A DNA stretch of 64,000 bases from Allodiplogaster sudhausi (GCA_945643635.1 CALZFC010000045.1:928501-992500), one strand, 5' to 3'. Positions 36,160 to 49,545 are shown, numbered from the stretch's first letter. Program-made: numbers and translations. Notes: generated by a model not told the origin, from the sequence alone.

Positions 36160-36787
36160 TCTATTAGGTGTTATTTGACAATCACATCAATTACGTTACG
36201 ATATTCGGAATTGTTTTTTAACGAAAAGTCGAGAGACTGACTTAGAATTGTTCAGGTCTCCGAAGAAGGAGTCCGGAAAATGAAGTGACAACCAAACCAA
36301 CGCCTACCAATTTATACTCTTATTGGCTGATGTATCTGTGTAGGTTATTCTCATATTCATTCGTACATACATTACGCTGAACAAACGAAAGGACGCTATG
36401 ATTGAGAGGGAAGAAGTCGCCTCTTTCCTAATCTGCTCCATTTTGAGCCGTTTCCATCTTCTTCTGAACTGTCCGACAGGCTGTACAAATAGACGTATTG
36501 GTCGTTTGCTAAATGTCATCCATCTCTCTGTGATAAAAAAGAACAAGCTTGTCGACGTCGAGTACTCCAATTCTTTGCAAGAATTGGGAGAAGGCGGTGA
36601 AATGTTTAATCCCATCTTTAATGCCGCATCTGTATAGGTAATTCATGTTATTCTCTGCCAATCACTCTAGACATTTGTGCGCTTGAAAGTTTATCACGGC
36701 ATAGAACGTAACGATCAAAGTATGTTTTGGACTACAACAAAGTGGCCCCATTCCTGTTTTTGCTGTCATCGAAGATTTCGTCGAAAT
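36160..36787. other. Promoter region of astacin copy A / spacer between copies
   Basis: Holds a 5' block (GGTCTCCGAAGAAGGAGTCC, 36254-36273) related to the one upstream of copy B, and a TATA-like TATAAATT on the minus strand near 36311-36318. The rest, up to the 3' end of copy B, shows no gene. Confidence 0.5.
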
Positions 36788-39700
36788 CTAGTCTGCAAAG
36801 AGAACGAACTCTTTCTCGGAAAGAGTTGAAGGGCGTAAATCTTTTGTCATTCATTCAGAAGAAGAAACGACTTACAGTATCTGAACTGGACGTCGGCGCG
36901 GATCTGACCCGAGCGACTCCAAACGATGATCGGAAGACGATTCGTCGATGAGATAATGTCTTCAGGCTTCGCCACGCTTCCGCAGTTGCTGAGAGGGAGG
37001 TCAATAAACATTTGATAGCTCCATTTCTTCTTGGCTAACAAGGCTCTTCTTCTTCACTCTGCTTTTTCCACGGTCTGAACATTTTCGCATATTTCAAGAA
37101 AATCACCGAATTCCGCGCGGTCGCAGATCGGTGGCCGGTTTGACTTCGATTCCGTTCGTTTGGCAGCCTTGGCCGGAGTAGCCCCAGACTCCGTCGAATT
37201 GGAGCTGGATGCGGCGGCTTTGGGGAGCCTAGGAATACGAGGAAATATGGCAAACAGAGAAAGATCATGAACGTGAGGGAAAGGAGGGGAGATATGAAAA
37301 AAAAACTGCGCCAAATGGCAAAAAACGAGAGAGAATGAGAGTGAGAAAAATTGGTGAAGGAGAAAGAAAGAGAGATCAAGAGTATCTCTGACATTGATGA
37401 CGTAGTTGCAAGTTTCAAAGTCTTCCCGCTCTCTGCCGGTCTGGCCGAGTGTGATGGAACGCTTCTGGAAGGAGGTCGTCGCCGTGAGCTCGACCAGGCA
37501 ACCATCGGGCTGAAGTTCAAGAGTATTCATAATCTTATTATTTTTCATCTCTGGTTGTTGTTCTTTTTATATCCACGCTTGGCAATAGTGAATAAGAAAA
37601 AGAACAAGATTAAAATCGCGACAACCCCTTCTTCTTTTATTTGACCTTTCCGTTGCAGTCGTGCCCTCCCGTTCCTTCGGGGCACACGCAGCGACTGCAA
37701 GTGCGCACGTCCAAGTAGCCGCCGTTCTTGCAGAAGTTCGCCTTGGTCTTGCATTTTTCTAATAAAGTGCCGGTAATCCATTGCAAATCGTTTTGTTCAC
37801 GAAGTAATACATAAGAAATAAATAATAGAATGAATCGAACGGTCGCAGCTGTAGAATCTGTTGACGAGGAGAATGTCGAGGAACGACGGCTGATGGCCGC
37901 GCATCGAGTTCTGCCAAGAAATTCATCAATATCATCTTCCGCCGAACTCTCTGTGGACTGCTTCATTTCTCACCTTATTGAACAGATATATAAAAAACAT
38001 ATCGGAATAAAATTTAAGACCTGGTATTGCTTGTAGTATGGCCTCGCAAGGATCGTCGGTTGGCGGTAGTCAAGAGCGAAGCTGCAAATAAATAATTAAC
38101 AAAAAGCATTGTTAAAAAGACGAAAGTGCGCCACAAACCTGTCCTGCGTGTAGTGCATGTTGGAACCGAATTCGTAGGGGACATCGAACGAAGATGTGTT
38201 ATGCGTGCCTTGAGCGTAAAAGTTGTACTGCATCGACTTCTGCAATCGTCAAGCGTCTGATGTTGGATATTGTATAATCAGACAAACTCACGTAACGCTA
38301 GTTATATAAATCTTTAAAAAGATGTTCCTTCGAATGAAACCTGAATGTTGCTCATGACAATGTCGACAAAGTTCGCTCGGTCCGGCCGGGACTGCTCGTG
38401 GTAGACGCCGAGGGCGTGCTCGAGTTCGTGAGTTGCAGTTGCGAACTAGACGAAGAATCAGAGGAGTCAGAGGATGGAAATGAACTGCGCACAGAGCAGA
38501 TAGTATTGCGAGGCCGCATTATCAGGCTGAAATATTTAGTTACCAATTTTCGTCAGAATTAAATAGTTCAGCCTGACGCTGCAATTGATAGTTCCGTTAA
38601 AAGAGGTCCGAAGCGAATAAATAGTGTATGGTTTTTTCACATTATTTTGTCGGGTTCAGCTAGAAACTTCGATTGCAAGCGTCCCGAAGTCACGAAAACC
38701 CCTCCGCCCTGAGGAAATTAACAGTACGGCCTTTTTGACTGCACATTTAAATGGGATTGGGAGCAGGGCATAGTTCGCTTTGGCCCTAATATTTCGCTAC
38801 CGGCTGGTCTGATAGGTAGGCCATGTCGAACTATCAAACTGAACTATCCATGGCGTGATAATAGTTCTGAACTATCTAGGATGATGAAAAAAATTGTGCA
38901 GTGACTCTGTTGCATCCGTCGTTGCTGAGAGACAGCTGCTGCTTCCCGCCAATCCTGCCGACATGAGAAGAGCAGCCGCCGCCGCTCACCACTTCGATGC
39001 TGAACAAAATAAGGATTTGAATTCGCGCCTTCTTGCCTGACATGTGTAAAATGGCGTAAACCGTTACCGATCGTTGCCCGGATGATTCTCTCCAAAGTTG
39101 ACACAAGTGTGCGTGCTCCAGAAGCGGGTTGCGAGACGGAAGAGACGCTTGATTTCTTCGCCTGAATTCTTTTACATTTCGAATATGAAATGAAGTTACA
39201 TAATAAAATAAAATAATATTTGAAAACATAATGTGCTTAAAGTTACTATAATTGGATACAAATGATGACTGACTGGCACTGGGCGCGAAGGAGAACGGAA
39301 TGATCTGCGTGCCCCAGATGTTGGAGGGGTATCTGCCGGGCGGAGTGTAGGCCTGGCGGCGGGAGCGGCCCGCGCCCTTGACATCGCCGACGATGGCTGC
39401 CAACTGTTCTCTGTAATAGAAAGACAAGACATTCTTCAGTTTCACAGAGTAACCATTCAGAAGAATCCAATCAGAACTCGTCCAACTTTGTGAGGAGGAT
39501 ATCTCCCTCGAAGGTTTCGTTGGCGATCGCGGAGTTTACGGCCTCTTCTGCTCGCTCGGCTTCGGCGTCGCCTTCCGGAATCAGGGGAATGTGCTGGAAA
39601 TAAATTCAGATCCATACTTCAATTCCCAAGGATTTTCATAATAGTTCAGACGGGTCAATGTTTTTGCAAATACAAAAATAGACTTGCATCTTTCCAGCAC

Positions 39701-40118
39701 AGATGGGTTAAGGCGAAGGGTCGTTAAGGAAAGGAATGAAATGGTTGATCGAACACTGAGCAGCTCCTTGGCCTCCTCGGCGTGCTCCGCTGCCTCTTCA
39801 GCCACGCGCCCCGCCAGAATCTTCTTGTCTACTTCGAACTGGTCGAGATCGAGGTTCTTCACGATTTCCTGCACTTCGAACTGCTCTCTCTCCCCTCCCT
39901 CTCTCCATCTCCTTCTCTCTCTCTTGAAAACCTAACATTTTCGATATTCTCAAACATATATATGAATTTACATCATTTGCTCATTCGAATAACAAATTCA
40001 AATTCTAGCTTATTAATCCAATCAGAAAGATAAAGCGTGCCTTTTCGAAGAGTTCTCGATCACTTGGAGCTGCGAGCACAGAGGCCAGCGAAAGGAGAAT
40101 CAGCGGGAGAACTCGCAT
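36788..40118 (-). CDS. Astacin-EGF-CUB metalloprotease, copy B
   Basis: Tandem paralogue of copy A with the same architecture: signal peptide MRVLPLILLSLASVLAA, propeptide ([18 protein letters not shown]), basic site [13 protein letters not shown], catalytic exons [19 protein letters not shown], zinc motif [12 protein letters not shown] then QSRPDR (about 38415-38380), Met-turn [11 protein letters not shown] ([16 protein letters not shown]) and CUB ([15 protein letters not shown] to ADVQFRYY). All key residues are present and I saw no frame break. The intron between about 38440 and 38885 has unusual sequence with repeated ATAGTTCAG-like motifs and may hold an insertion. Secreted; substrate unknown. 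Confidence 0.93.
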
Positions 40119-40287
40119 TCTGCAATGTTTGTAATACATGGTCCTTATCATTCACTTCTCAAGATATATCTATGGTTGATTTCAAGTGAAAGAGAACTAT
40201 TGAAGAAGTTAATAGTGAACTGACGTCGCCCTGTCCAGGTCTCCGAAGAGTCCGTGAGATGAAGTAAAGATCCACGGCCTCGATGGC

Positions 40288-40295
40288 CTTTTATA
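40288..40295 (-). promoter_or_regulatory. TATA box of astacin copy B
   Basis: TATAAAAG on the minus strand, 170 bases upstream of the start at 40118. The transcribed leader between them has a block (GGTCTCCGAAGAGTCCG) conserved with copy A. A partly duplicated version of the leader (GTCCGTGAAATGAAGTGAAG) recurs near 40646. Confidence 0.55.
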
Positions 40296-41967
40296 TCTGT
40301 CCATCCTTGCATCTTTCGACGTTTAACACTCAGCTGAACTAACAGAAAGCTTGTCTGACTCGCGCGCATCTTTGCGAATCTTCCCGAATCACTCCATTTT
40401 CTGTTCTGGGCTTTTAGCATGGCCTGAACAAATGTCTGTAGAGAAGAGCACGAGCGGAAGTAGCAGAAAGAGACGTCGCTCTTTATAATGTTCAGTAGAA
40501 TAGATTTAAAAAGAAATGCGAAACTTACCAGTTTATACGATTCTGCAGGAAATAGCAAAGAATAGCAGAAATTGTGAAGGAATTATGCTCCAATTGTAGA
40601 ATCGAAGATAGTCGGGTATGAAAAACAACTCTTTCTCTCTTTAGGTCCGTGAAATGAAGTGAAGATCCAGCGAGAGAGAGAGAGAGATAGAGAGAAAGAG
40701 AGATGCTATTTTCGTTGATCATTCAGCTCTTCCACTTCTCGTGTATCAAGATGGCTTTAGGGAGATTTCGAGTCGTTCACATTTACTTTGGACGTTTGAA
40801 TCCAAATTCTGAGCAGATGCAGTACAGCCCGTTGTCGGTGACTGTTTTTCGCCTCTATCACTTGGTCCCTCTCTCCTTCTTTCTCTCTCTTCTTCTCTCT
40901 CTCTCTCCCTATCTCTCAATCGCATTCCCCCTCTCTTTCCCCTATCCGACAATAAATTCCTTTCACTCTCCTCTTCGCCGTTCGGTAAGGAAGCGGTCAA
41001 ATTGGGAAGGATAAAGCTAAAGCTAAAGCTAAGTAACTGACTGATATCACAGTATTTTGACTTTAGCATCTACTATTTTGCTATTTAATAAATTAAGTGA
41101 CAATATTTGTTGATATTTTCAGCTAAACGCCTTTCTACTGCTATTGCGGCTGAAAATACCATAAAAAGTGAAGGACTGTCGAGATGGAGAACCAAGGTTT
41201 ATTTATAAACAAAAAACATCCTTTCATACCTTGTGTCATCTTCGTAATAGTGATAAAATTAATGCAAAAATATACACAGACATCGTATTCACCTAAACCC
41301 GAAGTGAACGCAGAGGCGGAGAATGAGAAATTCTAAACTCTCAGTCGACGTCTCTCTCCCTGCTCACTCTGCTCTATCTGAGCCGCATTCCTCTGCACTG
41401 AAGAACGTCATGCTAATTCGTTCCAACAGTCTTATGCAAATACGAACTCGAGTAGGTAATCCTGCACAGCGAGTTTTTATTGTTATTGGATTGGCAACAT
41501 TTTTCCCATGTAGATACATACATATAATGATGACAACAATACTACAGTTGGACTTGCTTTCCATTGAATGGCTATCATCATAGCGATTTTTCACGCGAAT
41601 CATTCATTTGAGCGACTTGTCTAAATAGATTTATTTATTTTTATTTACCTACATCGATTAAGATGTGGCAACACTTGTAGAGATATGACGCGACAGGAGG
41701 GCCAAATAATTGAAATGGAATAAGAACCGTGCGGGATAACAATGGGTAACATGACCAGAAATATGGTGCGTTTAGATTTTAAAAAAAGTAGCTAAATTTC
41801 TTTAATATTAATTATCATTAGCAGTAGGTGATGGGAAGAGGAGGGGTAGGCGTGATAGCATTGATAGCTGCGGGGGTGGATGAGGTCCCGAGCAAAGGGG
41901 TGGACCAGGGCTGGCAAGACCTATATATATAGACATCCAATTTCCTCCCTTCAATCTTTCTCCTACT

Positions 41968-42000
<33 letters not shown>

Positions 42001-42820
42001 GACTTCTCAAACGAAATGCTGTCAATATCTTTTCGATTTAGCAAATGAGTGGACTACTTTATGCACATGAGAAGTACAGTATATGATGAATATGTTTGTA
42101 TTTACAGATAATTCTCTGCTGATTACTTGAAGTATATATTTAATTGTTAGCTTGCATTGAGAGAGCCAATCTAGGAGACTCGATCAAGGGCATGTCGGGA
42201 ACAAAATTATTTTTCAATTTTTCATTCCTTCTGAAGGCTTATATAGTCCAACAAAGATCTCAAAAACATTTTTTTTTAAATATTTTCTTCAGTTTTGTGT
42301 TAAAGAAATTCGAATTATTTCTTTCGATAAAAGCTATTGCAGTGCTTTTAGAGGAGAGAGAGAGAGAGAATAAGAGACAGAAAGAGAGAGAAGGACAGAG
42401 AGAGGAGAGAGATAAAGAAGGAGGGATTATGAAAATTACTAACAGGGACGAAGAAAGAGAGGACAGAGAGAGAGAGGTGAGAGTAGGAGCGAGATAATGA
42501 AAAGGACTAACAGAGATCGAGAGAGACAAGAGAGAGAGGGATAGAGAGGAAAGAGAGAGAGAGGCAGAGAGAGAGAAACAGAGAGAGGAGGGAGAACAAG
42601 AGAGAGAGGACAACCGAAGGAGAGCGAAGGAAAGATAATGAGAAGGACAAAAAGGGCGGAGAGAGAGGTAGGGACGAGAGAGAGAGAGACAGAGAAAGTT
42701 GTAGAGAGAGAGGCTGAGAAAGAGACAGAGACAGAGAGAGGAGAGTGAAGGACTCGTCGATAGCCGACTTTTTGTTTTCAAAGAATGATCTGCTCTATCA
42801 TATTGTCTTTCAGGTTGAAG
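40296..42820. other. Spacer; microsatellites, no firm gene
   Basis: Contains a duplicated astacin leader segment near 40646, CT-rich sequence at 40865-40915, a (CT)n run at 41968-41995 and a long GA-rich block at 42350-42745 that lies before the damaged transporter copy. Short frames at 41323-41583 and 41838-41939 have no recognisable features. Confidence 0.5.
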
Positions 42821-45800
42821 ATGACCGCTGGCGGTGGAATGTTGCCGAATAATGATGACGAGTACACTCTTCTTCTCTGGCGAGGCGACGAAAAAGGGAG
42901 ACAAAGTCGCGCCAGTTGGTACAGGAATTTGTAAACGTATACATAAAGTGAAATATCTAACTGACATCGTAGAAAATTGTCTTGAAAACGACTTAAAAAA
43001 GTTTGCTTGAAGCCATTTTTTTAAACATATTCTTTGAAAAAATAGGGATAATAGCTGTAGATTTCTTGATATTTTCAGCGAAACCTCCTACTACAAATGC
43101 TAGTGAAAAGGCAAAGAAGCTTGATAATGCTGCCGAGAAGAACAAGGGGGAACCACAACCACCTCCAGGCAGTTACATGATGTACCCTAAACGATGGCTC
43201 ATCCTCAGTGCCGTCTGTCTCCTCGCTTTTTGAAACTCGGGTGTTAGCATCTCCCTTTGATCTACTCAAGTAACAACTCGATTAGTACTTTGTGGTTTTG
43301 TCGTGAACAGCAAACGAGAGGCTGTCCAGTGGTGCCAGAGAAATCAAAAAAAAAATCTATGTACATCATTGAATGCGCTCTGGTTTTTCAGAATTACTCT
43401 AACCATAAGCTATAACCTTCCTTGACTAGGTTGACATGTGTATAATTATGATGCATTTCCCACTCCATAATAATTTGGGCTATTCTAAAAAAAAACAGAG
43501 AACTCGATTTATTTACTCTTAATAATCCACCCTCTCCCCCGGTGATGTAATTTCTTTCCTCTCCAGCAATGGCTCGAGTACGAGGCACTGACCCGTCCTT
43601 CGGCCGTCTTTTACTGCGGCATTCCAATGGAACGCGCTTCCGAGTGCACTGTCGGCATCTGGTCGAACCAGATCTTCCAGGTCCTGGCACGCTTTCCCTG
43701 CCCTTCGCTACCGTATTCCTCATTCAGATTGGCGGGGGATTCGGCATCCTTGGCATGTACTGCACGGACAAGCTGGGCATTCGACCTTCGGTTCGTTGCC
43801 ATCCGAATTTTGCAATTAATGGTTTTAAATATATTTAAAATATTTTTTGCGCGAAAATGTTCGCTTGTTCTTGCAGGTGCTGCGACATCGCTGAACTTTG
43901 CCGGTGCGGGCCTCCGTTTTGTCTCTGCTCTCCCCGCCCTTCCCCTCTCCCTTCGACCCGCACTTCTTCACATTGGTTTGTGGTTGCCGAGACAATTCAA
44001 GAGGGTATCCATCTTCCCTTCTACCCTCAGGCTCTTCTTTCTCTGCCGCGTCTAACCCCTTCATGTTGGTGCTCGCTCCCAAGGTGGCCGAGTTCTGGTT
44101 TTCAGAGTCGCAGCGAGCAACGGCGCATGTTCTCAGCTTTGTCGGTTAGCTCACTTCTCTTCCTCCATTCTCTCTCTCTAACTTTCTCTCTCTTTTGCTC
44201 TCTCTCTCTTCCTCTCTCTCGCCCATTCTCTGCATCATGAGACTGCTTTCTCTCTCTAACTCTCCTCTATCTCCCTCACTCACTCTCAGACTCGCCTTCT
44301 CTCTCTGGCTCTCTCTCTCCTTCCCCCTCTTCCATCTCTTAATTCCCCGAGTTTCCAGCGAATCCAGTCGGTATCGTAGTGGGTTCTTCGCTTCCTCTCC
44401 TTATAATCTCAGCCACCAACACAGATGAACACTCTAATAACTTCGCTATCATGGTTTGTCAATCGCATCGATACAAAAATGAACTACCGTGCTGGCATTT
44501 CGTGTTAGAAGTTAGAGCTCCTTTAAGAATGCCGGCGAGTGGGCAGAGTCGATTGCGGTGTTTGCGCTGTCTCTCTGCATTCGCCACTCTTCTCCGCCAA
44601 CTCCGCCTTCCCCCTCAAGGGACGACAGCAAGCACGACCATCCGGGCTTCTTCCAAGGCATTTACCTTGTTATCATGTTAGTCTGAGAAGAGAGTCAGGA
44701 GATGACTGCAGAACAGGTAATAAATGCCACTGCCAACTGCTTGGAAAAATGGAGTGGAGTTGGGGCCTTGTGCGGAAAGCGAGGCAGGTATTGTAAAAAA
44801 AAAAGATTGCCTGTACGTCAAAACTTTTCTAACCCTGCTGCAGAAACAAGGACTTCCTCCTCCTTTCAATCCCCTTCGGGCTCACCTTTGGCCTCCCATG
44901 GGCCTTCGCGCTCTACAGCGATGACATCTGCAACGAACGCGGCTACCCGGTAAGCAAGCAACTAATTTCCCCTCCGAAATGAAGGTGAATAGGCAGGACC
45001 GATCAGGACCCACTCTTTCTCTGCCTTATTGTTAGGGAAGCACTACCCCATTCAGTTTTCTGTTGCAAGTTGTAGCAAAAACTAATCCGTTTCTCCGTTA
45101 CCCTACCTTGTTTCGTAGAAGTCTTGACAGAGACTTGTATTCCCTTCCCGGAAGACTCTCCTGGCAATGTGCAAATTCCTTGCAGGAGGGAATCAGTGGC
45201 TACGGCACTGCACTGAACGCGGTGCTGGGCACGGCGGCTGCCTTCTTCGCCGGCAGAGTCGTCGACCGCTCCAAGAAGTTCAAGGAGACCATCCGAGTTT
45301 GCGCAGCCAGAATGCTCGTCACGCAGATTCTCATGATTTTGGTGGGCCGAGAGTCGCAGAATCTTTCAGTTGCTTATACTGATCCCAACGGCTATCAACA
45401 TATCTATTTTTCAACAATGTACTGGGACCTGCATTTTGGCAACTCACCCTCTCTTCTATTCGCTCTCTCTCCTCTATTTCTCTCCGTTCTCAATTTCTCC
45501 TCTCTCTCGCTCTCTCTCTCCCTCTCTCTCTCTCGGTCTCTCTCTCTTCAGCACCTCGGCCACGACCATTCCTCCACTGCCGACTCAGCCATCTTCCTGA
45601 CCCTCTTTGGTCTCCTTGGTCTCTTCACGATCCCCGCTTTTCCAATCGGGATTGAACTCGCGATTGAATGCGTCTTTCCTGTGATGGAAGCAACGGCGGC
45701 AGGAATAATTAATATTTTCGGGTATGGACCTATTTTGAAATTGAACCAAACAATAATAGGGGAACTGTAATTATAATTAGCAATTTATAATAAAGTAACT

Positions 45801-46296
45801 TATAACGCTTTCCAGCCACTTCCTAATGTTCGTCGTGGTCTACGGAATGGATGTTCTCCGTCAAGTGCCTTCGTCGTCGTCTCAACCCGAAGCGACGTCC
45901 ACTCCCTCACCGAACTATAAATGTTATTTTTTCATTTCCAATTTGTACTTTTAGGAGAAATTACAGTGAAATAAATGAGTGTATTCAGTGATGCTCTATG
46001 TTTGGACTGCTTTCGGTGTCATTGCAACCGCTGTTGCATTTTTCTTCGTGAATCCGAGGTTCATTTTGTTCTTAAAAACATATTTATATTAAACTAATAT
46101 AGAAAATTTTTTATTCTAATTTTGAAAAAAAAAATACTTTCCAGGTACAATCGAATCGAGTTCGAGGCTGCCGTCTTTAAGGAGAATAGACAAGAATTGA
46201 AGAGTAGAGAAGAGAGAAGCGGAGAAGAAGGAGAAGGAAATCACTGAGCAGGAGGAGGAGCAGAGTAAGCGGAGAGTCGAATTCGACAGCCTGAAC
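42821..46296 (+). pseudogene. FLVCR/SLC49-like transporter, decayed copy
   Basis: Close paralogue of 56341-59704 in the same orientation. The first exon (MTAGGGMLPNNDDEYT) has lost about ten bases relative to the intact copy and runs out of frame. The exon with the first TM carries TGA at 43231-43233 in place of a Ser codon (LLAF-stop-N). Later exons are well preserved: QWLEYEALTRPSAVFYCG (43568), the 47-nt intron 43681-43727, IGGGFGILGMYCTDKLGIRP, KVAEFWFSESQRATAHVLSF, FLLLSIPFGLTFGLPWALYS, GYGTALNAVLGTAAAFFAGR and IELAIECVFPVMEATAAGII. Two separate lesions make a pseudogene the simplest reading; an alternative downstream start would lose the first membrane segment. Confidence 0.8.
44160..44335. 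repeat. CT-rich intron tract in decayed transporter copy
   Basis: Interrupted CTCTCT sequence directly upstream of the next exon's acceptor. A shorter version sits at 57780-57935 in the paralogue. Confidence 0.85.
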
Positions 46297-48213
46297 GAGT
46301 GAGAGACCGTCTGTTTCTCTGCCGTTTCTCCGTCTTCTCTCTCTCCTCTCTCTCTCTCTCTTCCCTCTCTCTCTCTCGCTCCATCTATGTATCTAGCCCA
46401 TCTCTTTGATGTTTCCTGTTTTGTTCTTTGTTTACAGTCCGGCAGGCTCCCTTTAATAATGTATCTCATCCCATCCAGTTATTTCTGTTATAATTCTATT
46501 TTATTAATATATTGTATTGTTAACACTGTTTGCCTGATGTTAGCCGTTTATGATTTGGCATCCATCACATGCAAGCTGATGAACTGAACGAACTTTGCGG
46601 TGAACACAGTAAAAAGAAATCTCGTACTGTCAAACATGTAAAAACCCGTACTATTACTTCGGCCTTTTTATGGTTGTCCTTCATTCATGAACATTTTATT
46701 GGCTTGTTTTTTGACCATAAAACATTATGCACTATTCATTATTGGCAGTTGTGCTACTGTCGGAAAAGGAAAAGATTATCTAAGAAAAAGATGTCGGTGT
46801 CAACAAGAATGAATATCCTTATCTTGGACCGATTCTAATCAGAATAAAATAGAAAAGGTAACTGCGCGGTCTATTTAAAGGAGTCATATTACCACGCCGT
46901 ACATGGTTCACAACCGTAAAAGTTATGAATTTTTTAATTCTATTTTGATTGTATAATAAATCTGCTTACAAAATATCTTTTAAGGACAACTCTACAAAAA
47001 AGAAACCTGGGCTTGGCTCTCCTGCAGGTGTGGAAACGGCACGGCCGCGATCTCGACCTCCTTCAAGAATTGTTGTTCGATTCCGCCTCCCTTCACGACC
47101 CTTGTCGCCACGCACACGCATATGGGCGAATCAGGGGTGTATCGGAATTCCGAATTCCGACCTTTTTTCTCTTCCGAAGTGCGATTTCCGAATTCCGCTA
47201 TGAAAGGGAGCCTTCCGAATTCCATTATGTAGGCCATTTTTTTGAATTTTTTCGGAATTTTGTACCACAGCCGTGCAAATTTTATGTGTTTAAATTCGTA
47301 GGAAACTGAAACCAGCGTTGAGAAAGTAACGCCAGTTTAACCAAATGTAAATAAAGATTTCATTTTTGAAATTAAAATTGAAATTTCTGGGAAAAGATCT
47401 GAGGAACTTTCGGGAGACCTTTGGGAGGCGCATTTTGGCGCAAGAAACTTCTCAATACGCAAAGTGCTAAAAAGATATAAATATAACTGAAATGAAAATA
47501 CTCGTGACTATAAAGTAGATCAGTAAGTAAACCTGCCTCATATTGCACAGTTGGGTTTGGAGCAAATCATTAGTCCGGAATTTCTGTTTTTCTCCGTGGG
47601 CCACAACCTGTTAAAATTCTGTCAAGATCTGTCAAAATTCTTCCCAATTCGAGAGGGATCGATTTAAAAAATTAGATCTCTAGGACCCCTGGAGGCCCCT
47701 CGAAACGTCAAGATTTCGCCTGACGCTTATGTTAGGAGAAACATACATAGAACTAAATTTCAATGAAGTACTATTTGACCGGGTGTTCAAGCCGATTTAT
47801 ATATGGGAACTGTTCTTGAGAGGTCGTATGCGAGTTGAGTTAGGAGGTCGAGTGGAAGTGTGCCGGTAACAGCTGACGTTGCCGAAAGGGGTGCCGTCGT
47901 GAGAGAGGAGATCACGGAGCAGCCAAGGTTAGAGATGAGCATGGAACAATCATGCTTGGCTGTCTCCCAATCGATGTGCTGCAGGTTGAATCCGCTTGTT
48001 TACAAGAACTACTTTCAGTGTTTTCATAACTTTGAAGGAATCATCAAACGATGCAGATTAGACGTCTCACTATGGACATTTTTGTATTTTTTTTTCCATT
48101 TTTATGTGCATGATTGCAAGAATCCATTCATCTCAACGCATTTATTCGGGATAGAAAGGAAGGTGTTGAGAGGGGAAAGGAAGGGGAGAGTGAAGAGGAG
48201 TCTAGCGAGCGAT
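46297..48213. other. Spacer; no supported gene
   Basis: AT-rich, with repeated CCGAATTCCG-type motifs at 47143-47225 that suggest a small dispersed repeat. Reading frames at 46569-46838 and 47860-48273 show no domain. Confidence 0.45.
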
Positions 48214-49470
48214 TTAGACCGAGGGCACGACACGGCGGATCTCCTCGAGGTTGCCCTGCAAAATAGTGTTTAATTATTGAACTTCAGAGCCCTGCATTTT
48301 GCATACAAAATCTTGAAAATGGCAGTACCTCAGTGCCGTTGCCGACACGGAGGACGTTGATCGCATTGGCCTCAATGCCAGTGACGAGGTTGGAGGCGGA
48401 AGGAGAGCGGTGGAGGGCGTGGCCTTCGCGCGGATTGTAGTAGTAAGCGCGCTTTCCGTCGTAGTAGTTCATTGGTATCTTTTAATCATTTTACTTCAGC
48501 TACTAGTTGAACATAATTTATAGCTAACCGCGCTCTGCGTCGTAGAAGGCGGGGCGGTTCGCGTACTGCTGAGAGATGTGTTCAGGCGCCTCGTAGCGAG
48601 AGCCGTATCCCTCTCCCAGGTACTCCTGGCGCTGGGGCTGAGCAGGGACTCCCTGCTGGTACCCCTGGCCCTGCTGGAGATTGTAGGCGGCGGCAGGGTA
48701 CTGGTACCCCTGGCCAGGCTGGAGGTTGTAGGTGGGCGCCATGTACTGATACTCCTGACCCTGCTGGAGGTTATAGGCAGGTGCCTGGAGCTGGTACCCC
48801 TGGCCCAGCTGTAGTTGCTGAGCGGGGGCCTGGTACTTGTACCCCTGACCCTGCTGGAGGTTGTAAGCGGATGCCTGGTACTGGCTGCCCTGGCCCCGCA
48901 GGAGCTGGTAAGCGGGTGCCTGGCTCTGCTCCGGGTCTTCATAGTAGTAGGCGCGCTTGCCATCGAAGTAGAGGCCTGAAAATTATAATTTTAACTCAAG
49001 CCAATATCTGTGAATATTATGCTTGCTTCTGAAAGTGAATTTAACCAATGATTCTTTTTCTAAAATTTTAATATTTTTAGTGAGCGTGAAATCTAAAAGA
49101 CTTCCAGACCGTTCTGGGCGTCGTAGAAGGCGGGGCGGTTGCCGTACTGGCGCGAGATTTCCTCGGGCGCCTCGCGGCGATAACCGGCGGGAAGCTGAGG
49201 AAAACAAAAACTCATGGCTTAAAGCATTGGGAAAATAATCATTGTTTCGAAATAAATGTCCATGAGGGAGATTTTTGATTTTATTTTTTTTAGTAAAAAG
49301 TAAAGGTTTGAACTACATATTTGGAAAATTTTAGTGGGACAATTTTGTCTTTGTGAATCTATGTTTTAGGAAGGGCATAAAAATTAAGCCAGCGAGGATT
49401 TGATTTAGAAAGAAGGAGAGGGTGAGGGAAAGGGAAAACAGGGGATTCTGACTGCGGAAACGTAGGCCAT
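48214..49470 (-). CDS. Gln/Gly/Tyr-rich repeat protein, unknown
   Basis: Not recognised. Start MAYVSA at 49470, then an exon reading GYRREAPEEISRQYGNRPAF and YDAQNG (49200-49090), then a long exon (48975-48530) of about seven repeats of roughly 15 residues around YNLQQGQGYQYQAPA, then YEAPEHISQQYANRPAFYDA. The last exons read YYDGKRAYYYNPREGHALHR and NLEEIRRVVPSV. A module NRPAFYDA...DGKRAYYY occurs twice, before and after the repeats. The low-complexity Q/G/Y part resembles disordered, self-associating proteins. Length is about 260 residues, without signal peptide or TM. A TATA box precedes it. Confidence 0.72.
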
Positions 49471-49537
49471 CTTCGGAGGTTCCCTGGTGAGCGGAGAGCG
49501 ATGTCGAGACTGAGATGATTTCTAGCTCCGAGAGGCT

Positions 49538-49545
49538 CTTTTATA
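49538..49545 (-). promoter_or_regulatory. TATA box of Gln/Gly/Tyr-rich gene
   Basis: TATAAAAG on the minus strand, 68 bases upstream of the start codon at 49470. Confidence 0.6.

Noticed and set aside
43569..43838. Plus-strand frame reading through the QWLEYEA exon in another phase
   Set aside because: The family alignment requires the other frame followed by a 47-nt intron, which restores the phase.
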